A stretch of 64,000 nt of DNA from Tridacna crocea (Eukaryota; Mollusca; Bivalvia; Cardiida; Cardiidae): positions 5,283,501 through 5,347,500 of the forward strand of contig OX031060.1 of the NCBI GenBank assembly GCA_943736015.1. The letters are read 5' to 3'. This document shows positions 53,506 to 63,931 of the stretch, one piece after another; positions within the stretch are counted from its first letter, which is position 1, and every line of letters starts with the position of its first letter. The position numbers and the translations under genes are program-made. The notes beneath the pieces were generated by a model, which was given only the letters and a program-made list of their open reading frames with translations, was not told where the DNA came from and did no database searches.

Positions 53506-56500
53506 GTAAGGATGAAAATATTCTCTTTACTTTTATCAGTAGATTGAATGTTGTTACCATACAATGCCAATTTTTAGCGACGCTGTAAGAAAAGACTTTT
53601 GAAAACATTGTGGAAAAATGAGAAAATGCTGGTAACCAGAATTTTCTCCTTTTCTAATGATGTTTCCTTCTCTGTCAAGTCTGTTAAGGACAGAAATTGT
53701 CACTTGGCAACTTTTCATCTGTCATCTGCAGATGCTTGCAATTTAGTCTTATCCAAAATTTTAATGTTAGGTTACGATCTACATTGAGTTTGACATTATT
53801 TCAGTTCTATCACAGCAAAAGCTCACTTCTTCATGGATATGTTTTGCCATTTACCCCTTTACCAGACAATAAAATTTCATACTTGTCCCAAATTGAAATC
53901 ATTTGCAGATGACAATTTCAGTGTGGCTCATATAGTGTAATTTTTCTACAATAGTGGAGAAAACATTTTGAGAAAAGGAGAAAATGCTGCTTACCAGTAG
54001 TTTCTTCTTTTCCCACGTTTTCAAAAGGCTTATTTTCCAGGAGCGTCAAAAGTCTGCATTGTGTGGTAAAGGGTTTAAGACTATGGCTAGAAAGTGCAGA
54101 CTATCTGACACCAAATATCAGACTTCTCCAAATTGAAAGTTTAAATTTTTAAGTATGAGCCTGAATATCACACATTTTATCTGTCTATTTCAGTCTCGCC
54201 AACTATATCAAACCCCACCCTGCAGAGTTTACTGTCATCACCCACTGTGTTACAAGGAACCCAGCTTGGCCTTCCTCCAGGGGTGCAAATTGTGACTGTA
54301 TCTTCCCCATCAGATATTCTCCCCAATCAGTCTGTTGACATGGATGGGCGTGTGTGGCATGTGCTCAGTCCAGAACAAGCCATTATAGTCGGTGATGTGG
54401 ACTTGAAACCGACTACTCTGGTTGCTAATCCTGGTATGTTGCTCTCAAAGTCTTGATTTTTTTTTTCTTTTCTCAAGACTGCAACAATATAGATTCTGAG
54501 ATATTGAGGGTATTTTACAGACAACTAATCAGATGCATTTCAATTATAGAGGTTTTTTTTTTGAAAGGTAGAATACAATTTGACAAATATGCAGGTTACA
54601 AGCATTTTCTACAAATCCAACAATTGATGTTTTTCAAAGTCTTCATATTCACAGCATTGAAACAAAGGATTGTTAGGTAAGCAACTGGAAAAAAAAAACA
54701 AGCTATTGAGATGTTTCTTCATATGAAGTCTTTTGAAAGCAGTGTAGGAAAAGGAGAAATTACTTGAACAATTGGAAGAAGGGATCTCCAGTTTTCCCAT
54801 ATGATGTTCTACCCTATCAATTTTCATAGCATTTTAGGATCATTCTTTTAAGTTTTGAAATTGTAATCTGCAGAGGCTTTTGATTGCAAGTCTAAATTAT
54901 GTCACTTGAGAAATGTTCTTTCATACATCTAGAAACTAACTTAACCAAACAACAATATTTTAGGCTTGCAGACGACAAACTGAAAGTGACTGAAAATTTG
55001 AAATTGTTATATGGAGGGTAGAAAACATTGTGGGAAAAGGAGAAAATGCTGGTTACCAGCATTTTCTCCTTTTTCCACAATGTTTTCTAAAGGCTTCTTT
55101 CTCAGGGTCGTCAAAAGTAGGGATTGTGTGGTAATGGGTTATAGTTTACACATAAATGAGCCATGCTCTGTGAAAAGGGGCTTCAGTGCATTGACAGAAA
55201 GTTCCAACATAAGTCAGCACATACTGTCTGGGCCGACTGACCTGTGCTGAAACTTTTTGCTGTTGGTCAATTTTATGTATGCCAAATGACCAGGCTACCT
55301 AATGATTCTGTTTGTGATTAGAAATAGAAATACAGGATTGTTGAGTGAAGAGGTTGGGTTAATCCATATTTTAACCTCCTTAACCCTTTACTACACAATG
55401 ACGACTTTTAATACCCCTGAAAGAGAAGGCTTTTGGAAACATTGTGGGAAAAGGAGAAAATGCTGGCTACCAGCATTTTCACCCTTTCCCACAAAGTTTT
55501 CTTCCCTTTCAAAGAAAAGTAATTTCATATGAGCCATGTTGAAACTGTTATCAGCAAATGCGTTCAATTTTGACAGGTCCAAAATCTTGTCATGTGGTAA
55601 AGGGTTAAACAATCTTGCAGTAGACAACTTGAGGAAAAATATTGCCATCTGCAAAATTAATGCTTTCAGTTCAGTGCAATGTAGAATTGTGTTTTGTGAT
55701 AGAGACAAGTTTTGATAATTTATGCAAATTCAGTATCCTTAGACTAACCAACTGTTCATGTTTTCCAGTGGAAACCATGGATGAATCTGAACATGTTGGA
55801 TCCTCGGATCTGGTGGCATCAGCACAGGACCTTGCCATATGGATGCCGTCCCCAGCAACCCCTCTGCCCCCAGGGTGTCCGGCATGGGCGGCAAGACTTA
55901 AAAATTGTGAAGTTGGTATAGATTTAATGCGTTTGTTGATATACAGGTTGACAAAAGCTGTAGAAAGGTTGAACATAAAAGAGAGACAATAATTGTTATT
56001 ATCACAAGATCCCTAGTTTTTATGAATCCTAGGGAAGAAGGCTTAGGAAAACATCATCAAAAAAAAAAAGAGGAAAAAGTAAAAAACCTAAACATTGCAT
56101 TATTGCAACTTCAACTTTTGTTTCATTGGAAAACTCATCATATCAGACTGCATTAGTACAGATTACTCCCCAAATACCATTTTAGTTTTTGACTTGTTGC
56201 ATCCAGGTACAGATATGATTGCCAAAAAATGAGAGAAATTTGTACATAGAGTGTGTGTGCGTGTTTAACTCTTTACCAAACAACAAAATTAAAGATTGGT
56301 TTAAATTGAAAGCACTTGCAGATGACAAAATAAATGTGAATCAAAAATTGAATTTCAAATTTGAAAAGGTAGAAAACATTGTGGGAAAAGGAAAAAATGC
56401 TGGTAACCAGCATTTTCCCCTTTTCCCGCAAAGTTTTCAAAGGGTTTTTCCTTCATTTATTTTTTAATTTGGGATTGTGTGGCAAAGACTTAAATCGGTG

Positions 56501-59500
56501 AAACAGAAAGTCATTACTTTTAGTATAGTACAGTGCACAATATACATCCAAGTGTAAAGAGGAAGAATCACAGAATTTCCTTATTAAGACCATAGACTGC
56601 ATGTTCTATTGATCTACGCAGTCTTGAAAAGCAGACCGAGTTGTGTTGAGCAGTCTCAGGGTTAAAATGAATATTATACGCATATGTGTTTGTCAAATTT
56701 TTTTCAGAAAATTGGGAACTATTTCCGAGGTTATGTTGACACAGAGGCGGAGCTGGACATTTTATTGACCTATCACAAGCAAGCAACACAGAGTTTTTGG
56801 GGAACAAGACAATCCCCTAGTCCAGCGAAAATGTCAACCAGATTTATGTGGAAATCTCAATATGTTCCTTATGATGGTATTCCATTTGTAAATACAGGTG
56901 AGTCTGCAGCTCTAACACTAATGACAACTATTATTTAACTCTTTACCACACAGTCCCGACTTTTAATGACCCTGAAAAAGAAGCTTTTTAAAACATTGTG
57001 GGATAAGGAGAAAATGCTGGTAACCAGCATTTTCTCCTTTTCCAACAATGTTTTCTACCCTTCCCAAAACTAATTTCAGTTTTTTAGCCATGTTAATTTT
57101 GTCTTCTGCAAATACTTTTCATTTGCAAATGTTTACAATTTTGTTGTTTGGTAAAGAGTTAAGTTAAATCACAGGATCCAGAGTTTTTAAGGTCTGTAAA
57201 GCCCCTCCATGTAGCTGAATGGTTTGTGAATCTGACTCATAACCTGGTGGTTTTGCCTTTGCCGCAGTCTTTCTTTCTGCTGGTGATTTTTCACCTCTCA
57301 CCTCTGATTTATGTGAGAAAGTAGTCAGTGCCTTGGAAGGACAGTTGTGTCAGTAATGGTATGACAAAGCCAGGAAACACTTGGTGGGTGCACTGATCCC
57401 CCCTGATATGACCTAAGCTGTTAAACTCCGATACACACCCAGATTTATTGAAGCCAAGGAAAAAGAGCGTTTGAAAATATCATGGAAAAAGGAGCCCAAA
57501 CAACAAATTTTATACTCATCCACATTGAAAATGTTTGCAGACGGCAAATCAAATGTGACACAAATGATGAGATTTTTTGCGTTTTTGCGTGTTCAAGCCA
57601 AATGTAATTTCCCCAGCAATTGAAGAGAACCTGGAAGTTCTATATTTGTTTGTAGGTAGTAGGGCAATTGTACAGGAATGTCAGTTTGGTCCAAGACGAA
57701 AGGGTAGCTTAGCAAAGAAACAGGGAGAGAGTAATTCTTCTGGTGATTATAAACAGACTTGTCCTGCAAGGTGGGTGTCTTAGCCTCAATACCTGTAGTT
57801 CAAAGATTTATTTCATCCTGCCTAGCTTGTTAGCTGAGTTGGTTATAGAAGGTCCATATAACATGTCACAAGCTGCAGTTATGAGGTTCTTGATCTTAAC
57901 TTACAAAATATCATTTCTCCCATGTTTTTGTGTGGAACCAGTCCTAAGCTTGTAAAGAATGTTTTGCTAAATAGTAGTTACATGTTTACCACACAATTTT
58001 CTATTCTATTTTCAAAAGCTGTCCTTGTTTTCAAAAGGTGTCTATTCCAGTAGTTTTTTTTTTTTTTTTTTTTTAAACTCTCTTTTTCCGGTTAATCAAA
58101 ACTCTTGTATGATCTGTTGAAAAGTCTCTTTCTTAGGTTCGTAAAAACTTAGGTTTTATGGTTAATAGTTCATTAAAACATCCACTTGACCTAAAAAGTT
58201 AACTGAATGTTTTAGCACTCTAAAGGCAGCCGTTTAATCTTAACCCATTACCACACAATCCCTACTTTTGATGACCCTGAGAAGGAAGCCTGTAGAAAAC
58301 ATTGTGGGAAAAGGAGAAAATGCTGGTAACCAGCATTTTCCCCTTTTCCCACAATGTTTTCTACCATTCATAAAACAAGTTTCGAATTTTCAGTCTCTTT
58401 TATTTTGTTGTCTGTAAATGCTTTTGATTTGGACAAATCTAAAATTTTGTCGTTTAGTTATGTTTAAATTCAATAACTAGGTACTTTGGATACTTCAATA
58501 ACAGGATGGGAGTTTTTCAATTTTTTTCAATTCTGTCTATCTTTATTACATCAGATACGACATGATCATAACTGATTTGAATATAAATCCTTTTAATTGG
58601 TGTGTTTTATGCATGATTTGGCAATCCTTCTTTTGCAAATCTCTAGCATTAAATTGAAAAATAAATACCAAAAACACATACTTCTGTAAGGAAAAAATGT
58701 TTTTCTCTTTTCTTTCCTTTATCTTCTAAACTAATAATTTGTCAGCTATTAATTCAGAGAAAACTCATTTTTTAAGTTTGAAGGGAAAATAAAAATCGGA
58801 ACATCTCCCTTTTGACTCTTTACTAAATGACAAAGGTTGAGACCAGTCTAAATTGAAAGCATTTGCAGACAGCATAGAAAATTTATCAGAAACAATGGTG
58901 TTTGTCTGTGAAAGTCTAGACAACCTTGTGGGAAAAGGAGAAAATGCTTATTACCAGCATTTTCTCCTTTTCTCACAAGGTTTTCAAAAGGCTATATTGT
59001 CAGGGTCATTTAAACTTGGGTTTGCGTGGTTAAGAGTTTTTGAAGCAAAATTGTACATCTTTCAATTACATTTTAACAATGACTTTGATGATGTTGGTGA
59101 TGATGATGATGATGATGATTATCATAGTAGTAGTTGCGGTATATAACTTAGGTTAGAAAGTGTTGAAAAAAGGAAATCTTTGAAGTCACCTTTTAAAAAT
59201 TTTTTATGTCATTGAAACATACATATCAACTCTGTTGAATTTGGTTGCAAATTTTATGTTTTAGAATATACATTAAAAAAGTAAGGAAATTTCCCGAGTT
59301 CAAAATTGACCCAAGTTTGGACAAGAAAGGTACAAAGCAAGCAATGGATCAGGCATTCCACACTTTGAAGAGGACAAACATTGAGAAAGTTGGACAAGAT
59401 AGGTTAGTATTACATACTTCGCCTAGTGCATGTAATAAATCACTTTAGTTCTTCTGGCTGAAAGCCAGCAGAGCTTATGTCATGGCGTGGTTGCCGCTGT

Positions 59501-62500
59501 CTGTCAGTATTTGTGCCTGCCTGTTAACGCTACATATGTGATCAGATTTTCATTAACTTTTTATAACTTTTCATTGTTCTTTGAAATTTGCAGGAATTTA
59601 TGAAGACATTGAGTAATGAAACCCAATCAAATTTGGCTGGATTTCAAACTATTGATTTATGATTGAGAAATTTAACTTCAATTACTGTATAAGGCAAAAT
59701 TTTTTGGATGTCGAAACTTTTGGGATTTTGCAAATTAACTTTTTTCTTAGAACATTTACCATAAGTAGATTGACAAATAACAAGTACCTTGAATTTGCAA
59801 ACATTTCTGTAGACAAACTGTCCATAATTGGTAATTCACAAATTTTTTATCAATTGTATGATGTCATTTAACTATACCAATATAATGATGTTTGTTACAA
59901 AACAAGCAAAATCACTGCTGGTATAGCAGTTTAATCCCTCAAAGGCCTTTAGTTGGGTTTAGATGATACCACTTTTGAAGCTAAGTGGCAGATATGTTTC
60001 TCTCCTGGGTTGACAGCTGAACTTTTTATCAAACAATAGGGGTCCTGTGTGGCTTAGTGGTAAAGTGCAGGACTCGTGATCTGGAGGTCCTGGATTCTAG
60101 CCTCACTAGCTCCACTGGTTTTTTTCACAGGAGTGTCATTGGGCTTAGTACTGGTGACACCCAGGAAACATGAATATGTGAACTGTTGCAATGATATGAC
60201 AGAAATAACGTTGAAAGCGGCGTAAAACACCATTCAACAATCAACATCAAACAGATTTTTGGACCAGTCCAAATTTACAGCATTATACAGACATTATACA
60301 TGGCTCATATGAGATTTAGATTTGGATGGTAAGATTGTTAGAAAACATTGTGGGAAATAGAAGAAAATGCTGGTTACCAGCATTTTCTCCTATTCCCACA
60401 CTGTTTTCCAAAGCCCTCTTTCCCAAGGATTTTTAGTTAAGAATTTAGACAGGTTTGACTGAATGTTTGACTGCCTTTTTTCTCAGATTTTATGTACAGC
60501 TTCCACTTCAATCCGCCCATGAGTTTCATGATGCTTTTCCTCCACAAATGTCCGGGAACGATAATACTCACATACAAACTGTTCATACTACCATGGAATC
60601 TCAACAAAGTCAACCAGAGGAAGATAAATCAAACAGGCTCCATCCTTTAGTAGCTCAGAAAATACGGGAAATAGTGGCAGGTGGGGAGACGAGAGTGTAT
60701 CATGTCAGACGTTTGTTAAGGTGAGCTATTGTTTTTTTTTCTTTTTAGATATAGTTTCACTATATACCAGACAATTCTGAGTTTGATGAGAAAGAGAACA
60801 TTTGAAAACAATGTTCCAGAAAAATTTGCTCTTTTCTCCACAATGTTTTCTACCCTGTCATGGACAAGTTACTTCATAGAGTCACATTTAGCTTGTGTTC
60901 TGCAAAATTAATGTTTTTAATGTGGACAATTCAAAAGTTCTTTTGTGAGTTTCAGTGCTGAAAATTACTGTTTAACCCAATACCACACAATCCCTACTTT
61001 TGACGACCTTGAAAAAGAAACCTTCAGAAAACATTGTGGGAAAAGAAGAAAATGCTGGTAACCAGCATTTTCTCCTTTTCCCGCAATGCTATCTACCCTT
61101 CACAAAACAAATTCCAAATTTTCAGTCACTTTTATTTTGTCGTCTGCAAATGCTTTCGATTTGGACCAGCCTAAAATATTGTCGTTTGGTAATGAGTTAA
61201 AATGGCTGAGTTCTTAATCTTACGGCCCTTGAAACAGGAGAGTCAAAGGACATTTGGGCAATTGAAACTTTTTCAATTGTAAAACAAGCAAGCTGTAAAA
61301 TGAGATCATGAGGAGAAGGAGAAAGGCTTACAATTTCTATTTATGGCACCAGCAAGTTGTGTTGGATCCTTGAATGAGGTTTTATGAGAAAGTTCAGTTT
61401 ATGTAGTTTTAGTTTTGACTTTATTGACCATATTTATTTCACATCAATTAAATAACAGATTCTTGCAACTAGTAAAAATTTCTCTTTATTATGCTTCCTG
61501 GGACCTACACCATCACTTGGGCTAAATGCTTGGACCATTAATGATCCTATGCTGTTGGGTTATGAATCAAAACCACTGAAACCAGAATTTATGTTGTGTT
61601 GCATTGTTCAAGATAACCATGCTTCATACAGTACAAATCCTTTTTTGCTCTATTGAAGCTGCATGTATTTTCAGATCAGCTTTTTACTCTTTTATCAATG
61701 GACAAGATTCTTGCCTTGTTCAAATTTCAGTGGAAGACAACAAATTAAAAAAGACTGATATGAAGGAATTTACCTTTGAAAAGTTGGGAAAAAAAAATAT
61801 GGGAATAAGAAGAAAGTGCTGGTTATCAGCACTTTCTTTGTTTCCCAATTTATGCACCTTTCAACTTCTTATTTTATTGTTTGAGTATCATTGTACTTGT
61901 CATCTGAAAATACTGTGATTTGGTAAATACTTTGTCATTTGGTAAAGAGTTGAGAAGAAATCCATAATCTCACAAAGCAGAAAGCAACAAAGTATACTGA
62001 TGAATGATTATACTAAAATATCTTAATTCTACCATAGACAAACATTTAGACTTGTCCAAATTCAAGTCACTCGCAGATAACAAATTATATGTGGCTCAAA
62101 ATTGTGGAATTTTTGTTTGAAAGGGTTTGAAAAATAGTGGAAAAAGGAAAAAATGCTGATTTCCCACATTTTCTCCTTTTTCTACCTTTTTAAAGCCCTA
62201 GTTGATTGGTCAGGGTTGTTTAAACTTGGGATTGTGGAATAGTATTTGAATATCAAGATTCCAGATTTTAAAAAAAACCATTTTTTTCAGATTTTCATTT
62301 TAACCCATTACCACACAATCCCTACTTTTGACGCCTCTGAGAAAGAAGCCTTTTGAAAACACTGTGGGAAAAAGAGAAGATGCTGGTAACCAGCATTTTC
62401 TCTTTTCCCACAGTGTTTTCTACCCTTCCCAGAACAAATTTCAATTTTTGAGTCACCTTTATTTTTTTCGTCTGGAAATGTTTTCAATTTGGACCAGTCT

Positions 62501-63216
62501 TAAATTTCCTCGTGTGGTAAAGAGTTAAATGCATACTATGTTGACCTCAAATTATGTAAAAATCATTTTTGAATTATTGCATGTTTCAGATCGTATGTTT
62601 GCAGAGAAGTGTATAGTGGTACCACCGATACTGTACAGAGACATGATCTAAGTTTGTTTCCGACAGTTACAGATCTCAAAAATCATATTCATCAATCTGT
62701 AAAAGATATTCAGACTGGTTCCCTTGCTCTAACAGCACCTACGGTATGGTTCTGGTTATTTAATGATTACACAGCTTGACCTTTTACCACACAATGATGA
62801 CTTCTGACGATGCTGAGGTAGAAGCCTTTAGAAAACATGGTTGGAAAAGGAAAAAATGCTGGTTAGCAGCATTTTGTTTTTTCCCACAATGATTTCTACC
62901 CTTCCCAAATCAAATTTCAATTTTACAGTTTGTAAATGCTTTCAGTTTGGACCAGTCTATGAATTTGTCATTTGGTAAAGAGTTAACTTGCGTTTATCAG
63001 CAATTTTTATTGAATAACTGACTAGTGTTCCACTTTTATAAGTGCATGAAAACTTGCTCAGTGACTTGCATTAAAAAAAGAACACATGCAAAATTTTTTA
63101 TTGAGCCTTATTTAAGATTTTGCTGACAACTATTTCATTTCTGCTAAATTATGTTTTCTGTCATAGAAATGGTACATTAACAGATTATCATCTTCACAAA
63201 AATTTCGATACAATTG
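53331..63216 (+). CDS. CARF: CARF (ALS2CR8)-like transcription factor gene, 5' part, nine coding exons
   Basis: Nine exons join without a frame break: 53331-53505, 54194-54433, 55769-55911, 56708-56897, 57656-57770, 59265-59402, 60487-60720, 62590-62743 and 63167-63216, giving about 479 residues. Phases at successive junctions are 1,1,0,1,2,2,2,0 and every intron has GT and AG ends. Residues 1-138 are an acidic, Ser/Thr-rich N terminus; from about residue 165 the sequence reads as the ALS2CR8 (CARF) domain, with segments such as [67 protein letters not shown] and LFPTV(T)DLKNHIH. In vertebrates CARF is a nuclear factor that activates calcium-dependent transcription; that role here is inferred. 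Start chosen because an AG acceptor lies one base upstream of the ATG and in-frame stops precede it. The gene continues past the window. Introns carry many hairpin MITEs. Identification is by family recognition, without alignment. Confidence 0.9.
53545..53790 (-). mobile_element. TTAA-A MITE in CARF intron 1
   Basis: GTTACCATACAATGCC; core ATTGTGGAAAAATG...GCTGGTAACCAGA; begins about 40 bp after the exon 1 donor. Confidence 0.6.
53855..54077 (+). mobile_element. TTAA-A MITE in CARF intron 1, second
   Basis: CCCCTTTACCAGACAATAAA; core GCTGCTTACCAG; right end GTGTGGTAAAGGGTTTAA. Confidence 0.65.
54194..54433 (+). CDS. CARF: CARF exon 2, residues 59-138
   Basis: Acceptor TTTCAG ends at 54193; donor GTATG starts at 54434; phase 1 in and out. 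Encodes a hydrophobic/Gly-Pro segment ([27 protein letters not shown]) typical of a transactivation-type N terminus rather than the DNA-binding part. Confidence 0.85.
54720..54900 (-). mobile_element. Decayed TTAA-A-like MITE in CARF intron 2
   Basis: GAAAGCAGTGTAGGAAAAGG and GTTTTCCCATATG flank a decayed loop. Confidence 0.4.
54945..55142 (+). mobile_element. TTAA-A MITE in CARF intron 2
   Basis: Core 55020-55089 pairs with one mismatch; right end GTGTGGTAATGGGTTAT. Confidence 0.75.
55380..55608 (-). mobile_element. TTAA-A MITE in CARF intron 2, second
   Basis: TTAACCCTTTACTACAC to GTGGTAAAGGGTTAA; core GCTGGCTACCAGC. Confidence 0.82.
55769..55911 (+). CDS. CARF: CARF exon 3, residues 139-186
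   Basis: Acceptor TTCCAG ends at 55768. Ends ...[12 protein letters not shown], where the conserved ALS2CR8 domain begins. The reading frame of exon 4 forces the exon to end at 55911 in phase 0, so the donor is GTTGGT, a poor match to consensus. A better looking GTATAG four bases downstream would put exon 4 into a frame with an early stop. Confidence 0.85.
56265..56493 (+). mobile_element. TTAA-A MITE in CARF intron 3
   Basis: TTAACTCTTTACCAAAC to GTGTGGCAAAGACTTAA; core GCTGGTAACCAGC with A at the loop although the arms read plus, so the loop base has switched. Confidence 0.8.
56708..56897 (+). CDS. CARF: CARF exon 4, ALS2CR8 domain core
   Basis: Acceptor TTTTCAG ends at 56707, donor GTGAG at 56898, phase 0 in and 1 out. 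This is the most recognisable exon: [17 protein letters not shown], then [23 protein letters not shown], and [26 protein letters not shown] begins only 38 bp after the donor. Confidence 0.92.
56935..57162 (-). mobile_element. TTAA-A MITE in CARF intron 4
   Basis: TTAACTCTTTACCACAC to TTTGGTAAAGAGTTAA; core ATTGTGGGATAAGG / CCTTTTCCAACAATG. Confidence 0.82.
57199..57430 (+). mobile_element. tRNA-derived SINE in a CARF intron
   Basis: GCCCCTCCATGTAGCTGAATG head, CACCTCTCACCTCTGATTTATG, AGTAGTCAGTGCCTTGGAAG, GCCAGGAAACACTTGG and GATATGACCTAAGCTG. It is the same body type as 50661, between exons 4 and 5. Confidence 0.65.
57656..57770 (+). CDS. CARF: CARF exon 5, ALS2CR8 domain
   Basis: Acceptor TGTAG ends at 57655, donor GTGGG at 57771, phase 1 in and 2 out. 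Encodes [17 protein letters not shown] followed by a Lys/Ser/Gly-rich linker and YKQTCPAR. The cysteines and basic GPRRKG cluster agree with a DNA-binding region (inference). Confidence 0.9.
58240..58466 (-). mobile_element. TTAA-A MITE in CARF intron 5
   Basis: TTAACCCATTACCACAC at left, core intact except TTTTCCCC, right end GTTTAGTTATGTTTAA. Confidence 0.78.
58815..59037 (+). mobile_element. TTAA-A MITE in CARF intron 5, matched change
   Basis: CTCTTTACTAAATGAC; core CAACCTTGTGGG / CTCACAAGGTTTTC; right end GCGTGGTTAAGAG. Confidence 0.7.
59085..59136 (+). repeat. GAT trinucleotide microsatellite
   Basis: A GATGATGAT run in CARF intron 5; it encodes a poly-Asp stretch in one frame but lies outside the exons. 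Confidence 0.8.
59265..59402 (+). CDS. CARF: CARF exon 6, ALS2CR8 domain
   Basis: Acceptor TTTTAG ends at 59264, donor GTTAGT at 59403, phase 2 on both sides. Encodes [18 protein letters not shown] then a Lys-rich helix ([17 protein letters not shown]). A Helentron-like fragment starts about 40 bp downstream of the donor. Confidence 0.9.
59444..59956 (+). mobile_element. Helentron-like fragment in a CARF intron
   Basis: 5' end TTCTGGCTGAAAGCCAGCAG and GCTTATGTCATGG match the 32677 element closely. The inside is degraded and short of tandem units. The far end reads GCTGGTATAGCAG...TCAAAGGCCTTTAGTT, a decayed 3' terminus. It sits between CARF exons 6 and 7. Confidence 0.55.
60039..60247 (+). 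mobile_element. tRNA-derived SINE in a CARF intron
   Basis: GGGGTCCTGTGTGGCTTAGTG (A box) and GGTCCTGGATTCTAGCC (B box), then ACCCAGGAAACATG, GCAATGATATGACAG and GCGGCGTAAAACACC before an AT-rich tail. Between exons 6 and 7. Confidence 0.65.
60250..60445 (+). mobile_element. TTAA-A MITE in CARF intron 6
   Basis: TTGGACCAGTCCAAATTTAC; core ATTGTGGGAAATAGAAG...GCTGGTTACCAGC...CCTATTCCCACACTG; ends about 40 bp before exon 7. Confidence 0.65.
60487..60720 (+). CDS. CARF: CARF exon 7, ALS2CR8 domain
   Basis: Acceptor TTCTCAG ends at 60486, donor GTGAGC at 60721, phase 2 on both sides. Encodes [16 protein letters not shown], a low-complexity Gln/Ser/Thr linker and [18 protein letters not shown] with the basic end VYHVRRLLR. 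Confidence 0.9.
60972..61200 (-). mobile_element. TTAA-A MITE in CARF intron 7
   Basis: TTAACCCAATACCACAC to TTTGGTAATGAGTTAA; core with AAAAGAAGAAAATG. Confidence 0.8.
61690..61952 (+). mobile_element. Decayed TTAA-A-like MITE in CARF intron 7
   Basis: ATATGGGAATAAGAAGAAAG, GCTGGTTATCAGC, and TTTGGTAAAGAGTTGA at the right. Confidence 0.45.
62030..62250 (+). mobile_element. Decayed TTAA-A MITE in CARF intron 7
   Basis: TTTAGACTTGTCCAAATTC, core ATAGTGGAAAAAGG...GCTGATTTCCCAC. Confidence 0.5.
62300..62527 (-). mobile_element. TTAA-A MITE in CARF intron 7, ACTGTGGG core
   Basis: TTAACCCATTACCACAC to GTGTGGTAAAGAGTTAA; ends about 60 bp before exon 8. Confidence 0.82.
62590..62743 (+). CDS. 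CARF: CARF exon 8, ALS2CR8 domain end
   Basis: Acceptor GTTTCAG ends at 62589, donor GTATGG at 62744, phase 2 in and 0 out. Encodes [10 protein letters not shown]..., then [20 protein letters not shown], a hallmark of the C-terminal part of the ALS2CR8 domain. Confidence 0.9.
62775..62985 (-). mobile_element. TTAA-A MITE in CARF intron 8
   Basis: CCTTTTACCACACAATG; core GCTGGTTAGCAGC; right end TTTGGTAAAGAGTTAA. About 30 bp after the exon 8 donor. Confidence 0.72.
63167..63216 (+). CDS. CARF: CARF exon 9 (probable), continues beyond the window
   Basis: Acceptor CATAG ends at 63166 and donor GTATG starts at 63217. The phase-0 frame is open over 16 codons ([17 protein letters not shown]) and fits the phase of exon 8. 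Too short to be certain; it rests on splice sites, phase and the lack of repeats. Confidence 0.6.
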
Positions 63217-63489
63217 GTATGATTTGATTTTAAAATGCATTTTAACAAACCACATTGCCTACTTTTAGCTGTTACTTGGCCTTTAATATGCATTTCAGTC
63301 ATATTTTAGCATCAAGTGGCTTATTGTTTCCTTATTTCATTTTGAGAATAGTGTTGTGCTCTGTAGGTTTTTTTTTCAGACAACACTTTCATGTGACTAG
63401 TGCAACCACTAAGGACTGAACAAAAATGTTCCTTTCACATATCCAACTCTTTTACCAATAGTGATGGCATTCTAAATCCGTAATTAATC

Positions 63490-63628
63490 TTCCAAAGCCG
63501 TTATGGGTACTCATTAGAATCTTCTTGATGAGACGATTCTAATGAGTACCCATAACATAGGGTTTAGTGGAGAATAATCACCATTTTAAATTTTGATGTC
63601 AAAATCACTCCCTCTATCTGGAGCCCTG
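63490..63628. mobile_element. Fold-back MITE with AGAGCTC ends, copy 4 (left part missing)
   Basis: Retains GGGTACTCATTAGAATC / GATTCTAATGAGTACCC and the right end CACTCCCTCTATCTGGAGC. It lies in the CARF intron after exon 9. Confidence 0.7.
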
Positions 63629-63931
63629 TTTACCAGAGTCATGAAGGACAACAGTCTGTAAATGAAGAGCATATACCATTAAATATTTAATCCACAACTG
63701 CACATTTTATACAGCTGAGCAATGCTTTGTGACAAGGGGGCTTGATGCAATTACATAAAGACTCAACTGAGTTCATCAACCTGCACATTCAGCTTTTGTT
63801 ATTCGTAAATTTTCTGTGTGTCAAAGGACCAGTCTACCTCATGATTCAATCAGTCTTTTTACAAGGTGAATTTTGTGGATCTGAACTTACTGGTGACTGG
63901 CTTGGTATAATGCATCTGACACAGAGATGTA

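Noticed and set aside
55671-55976. Minus-strand 101-codon ORF over CARF exon 3
   Set aside because: Shadow of the exon; the plus frame fits the ALS2CR8 domain and the splice phases.
59050-59146. Acidic poly-Asp coding region
   Set aside because: A GAT microsatellite inside a CARF intron.
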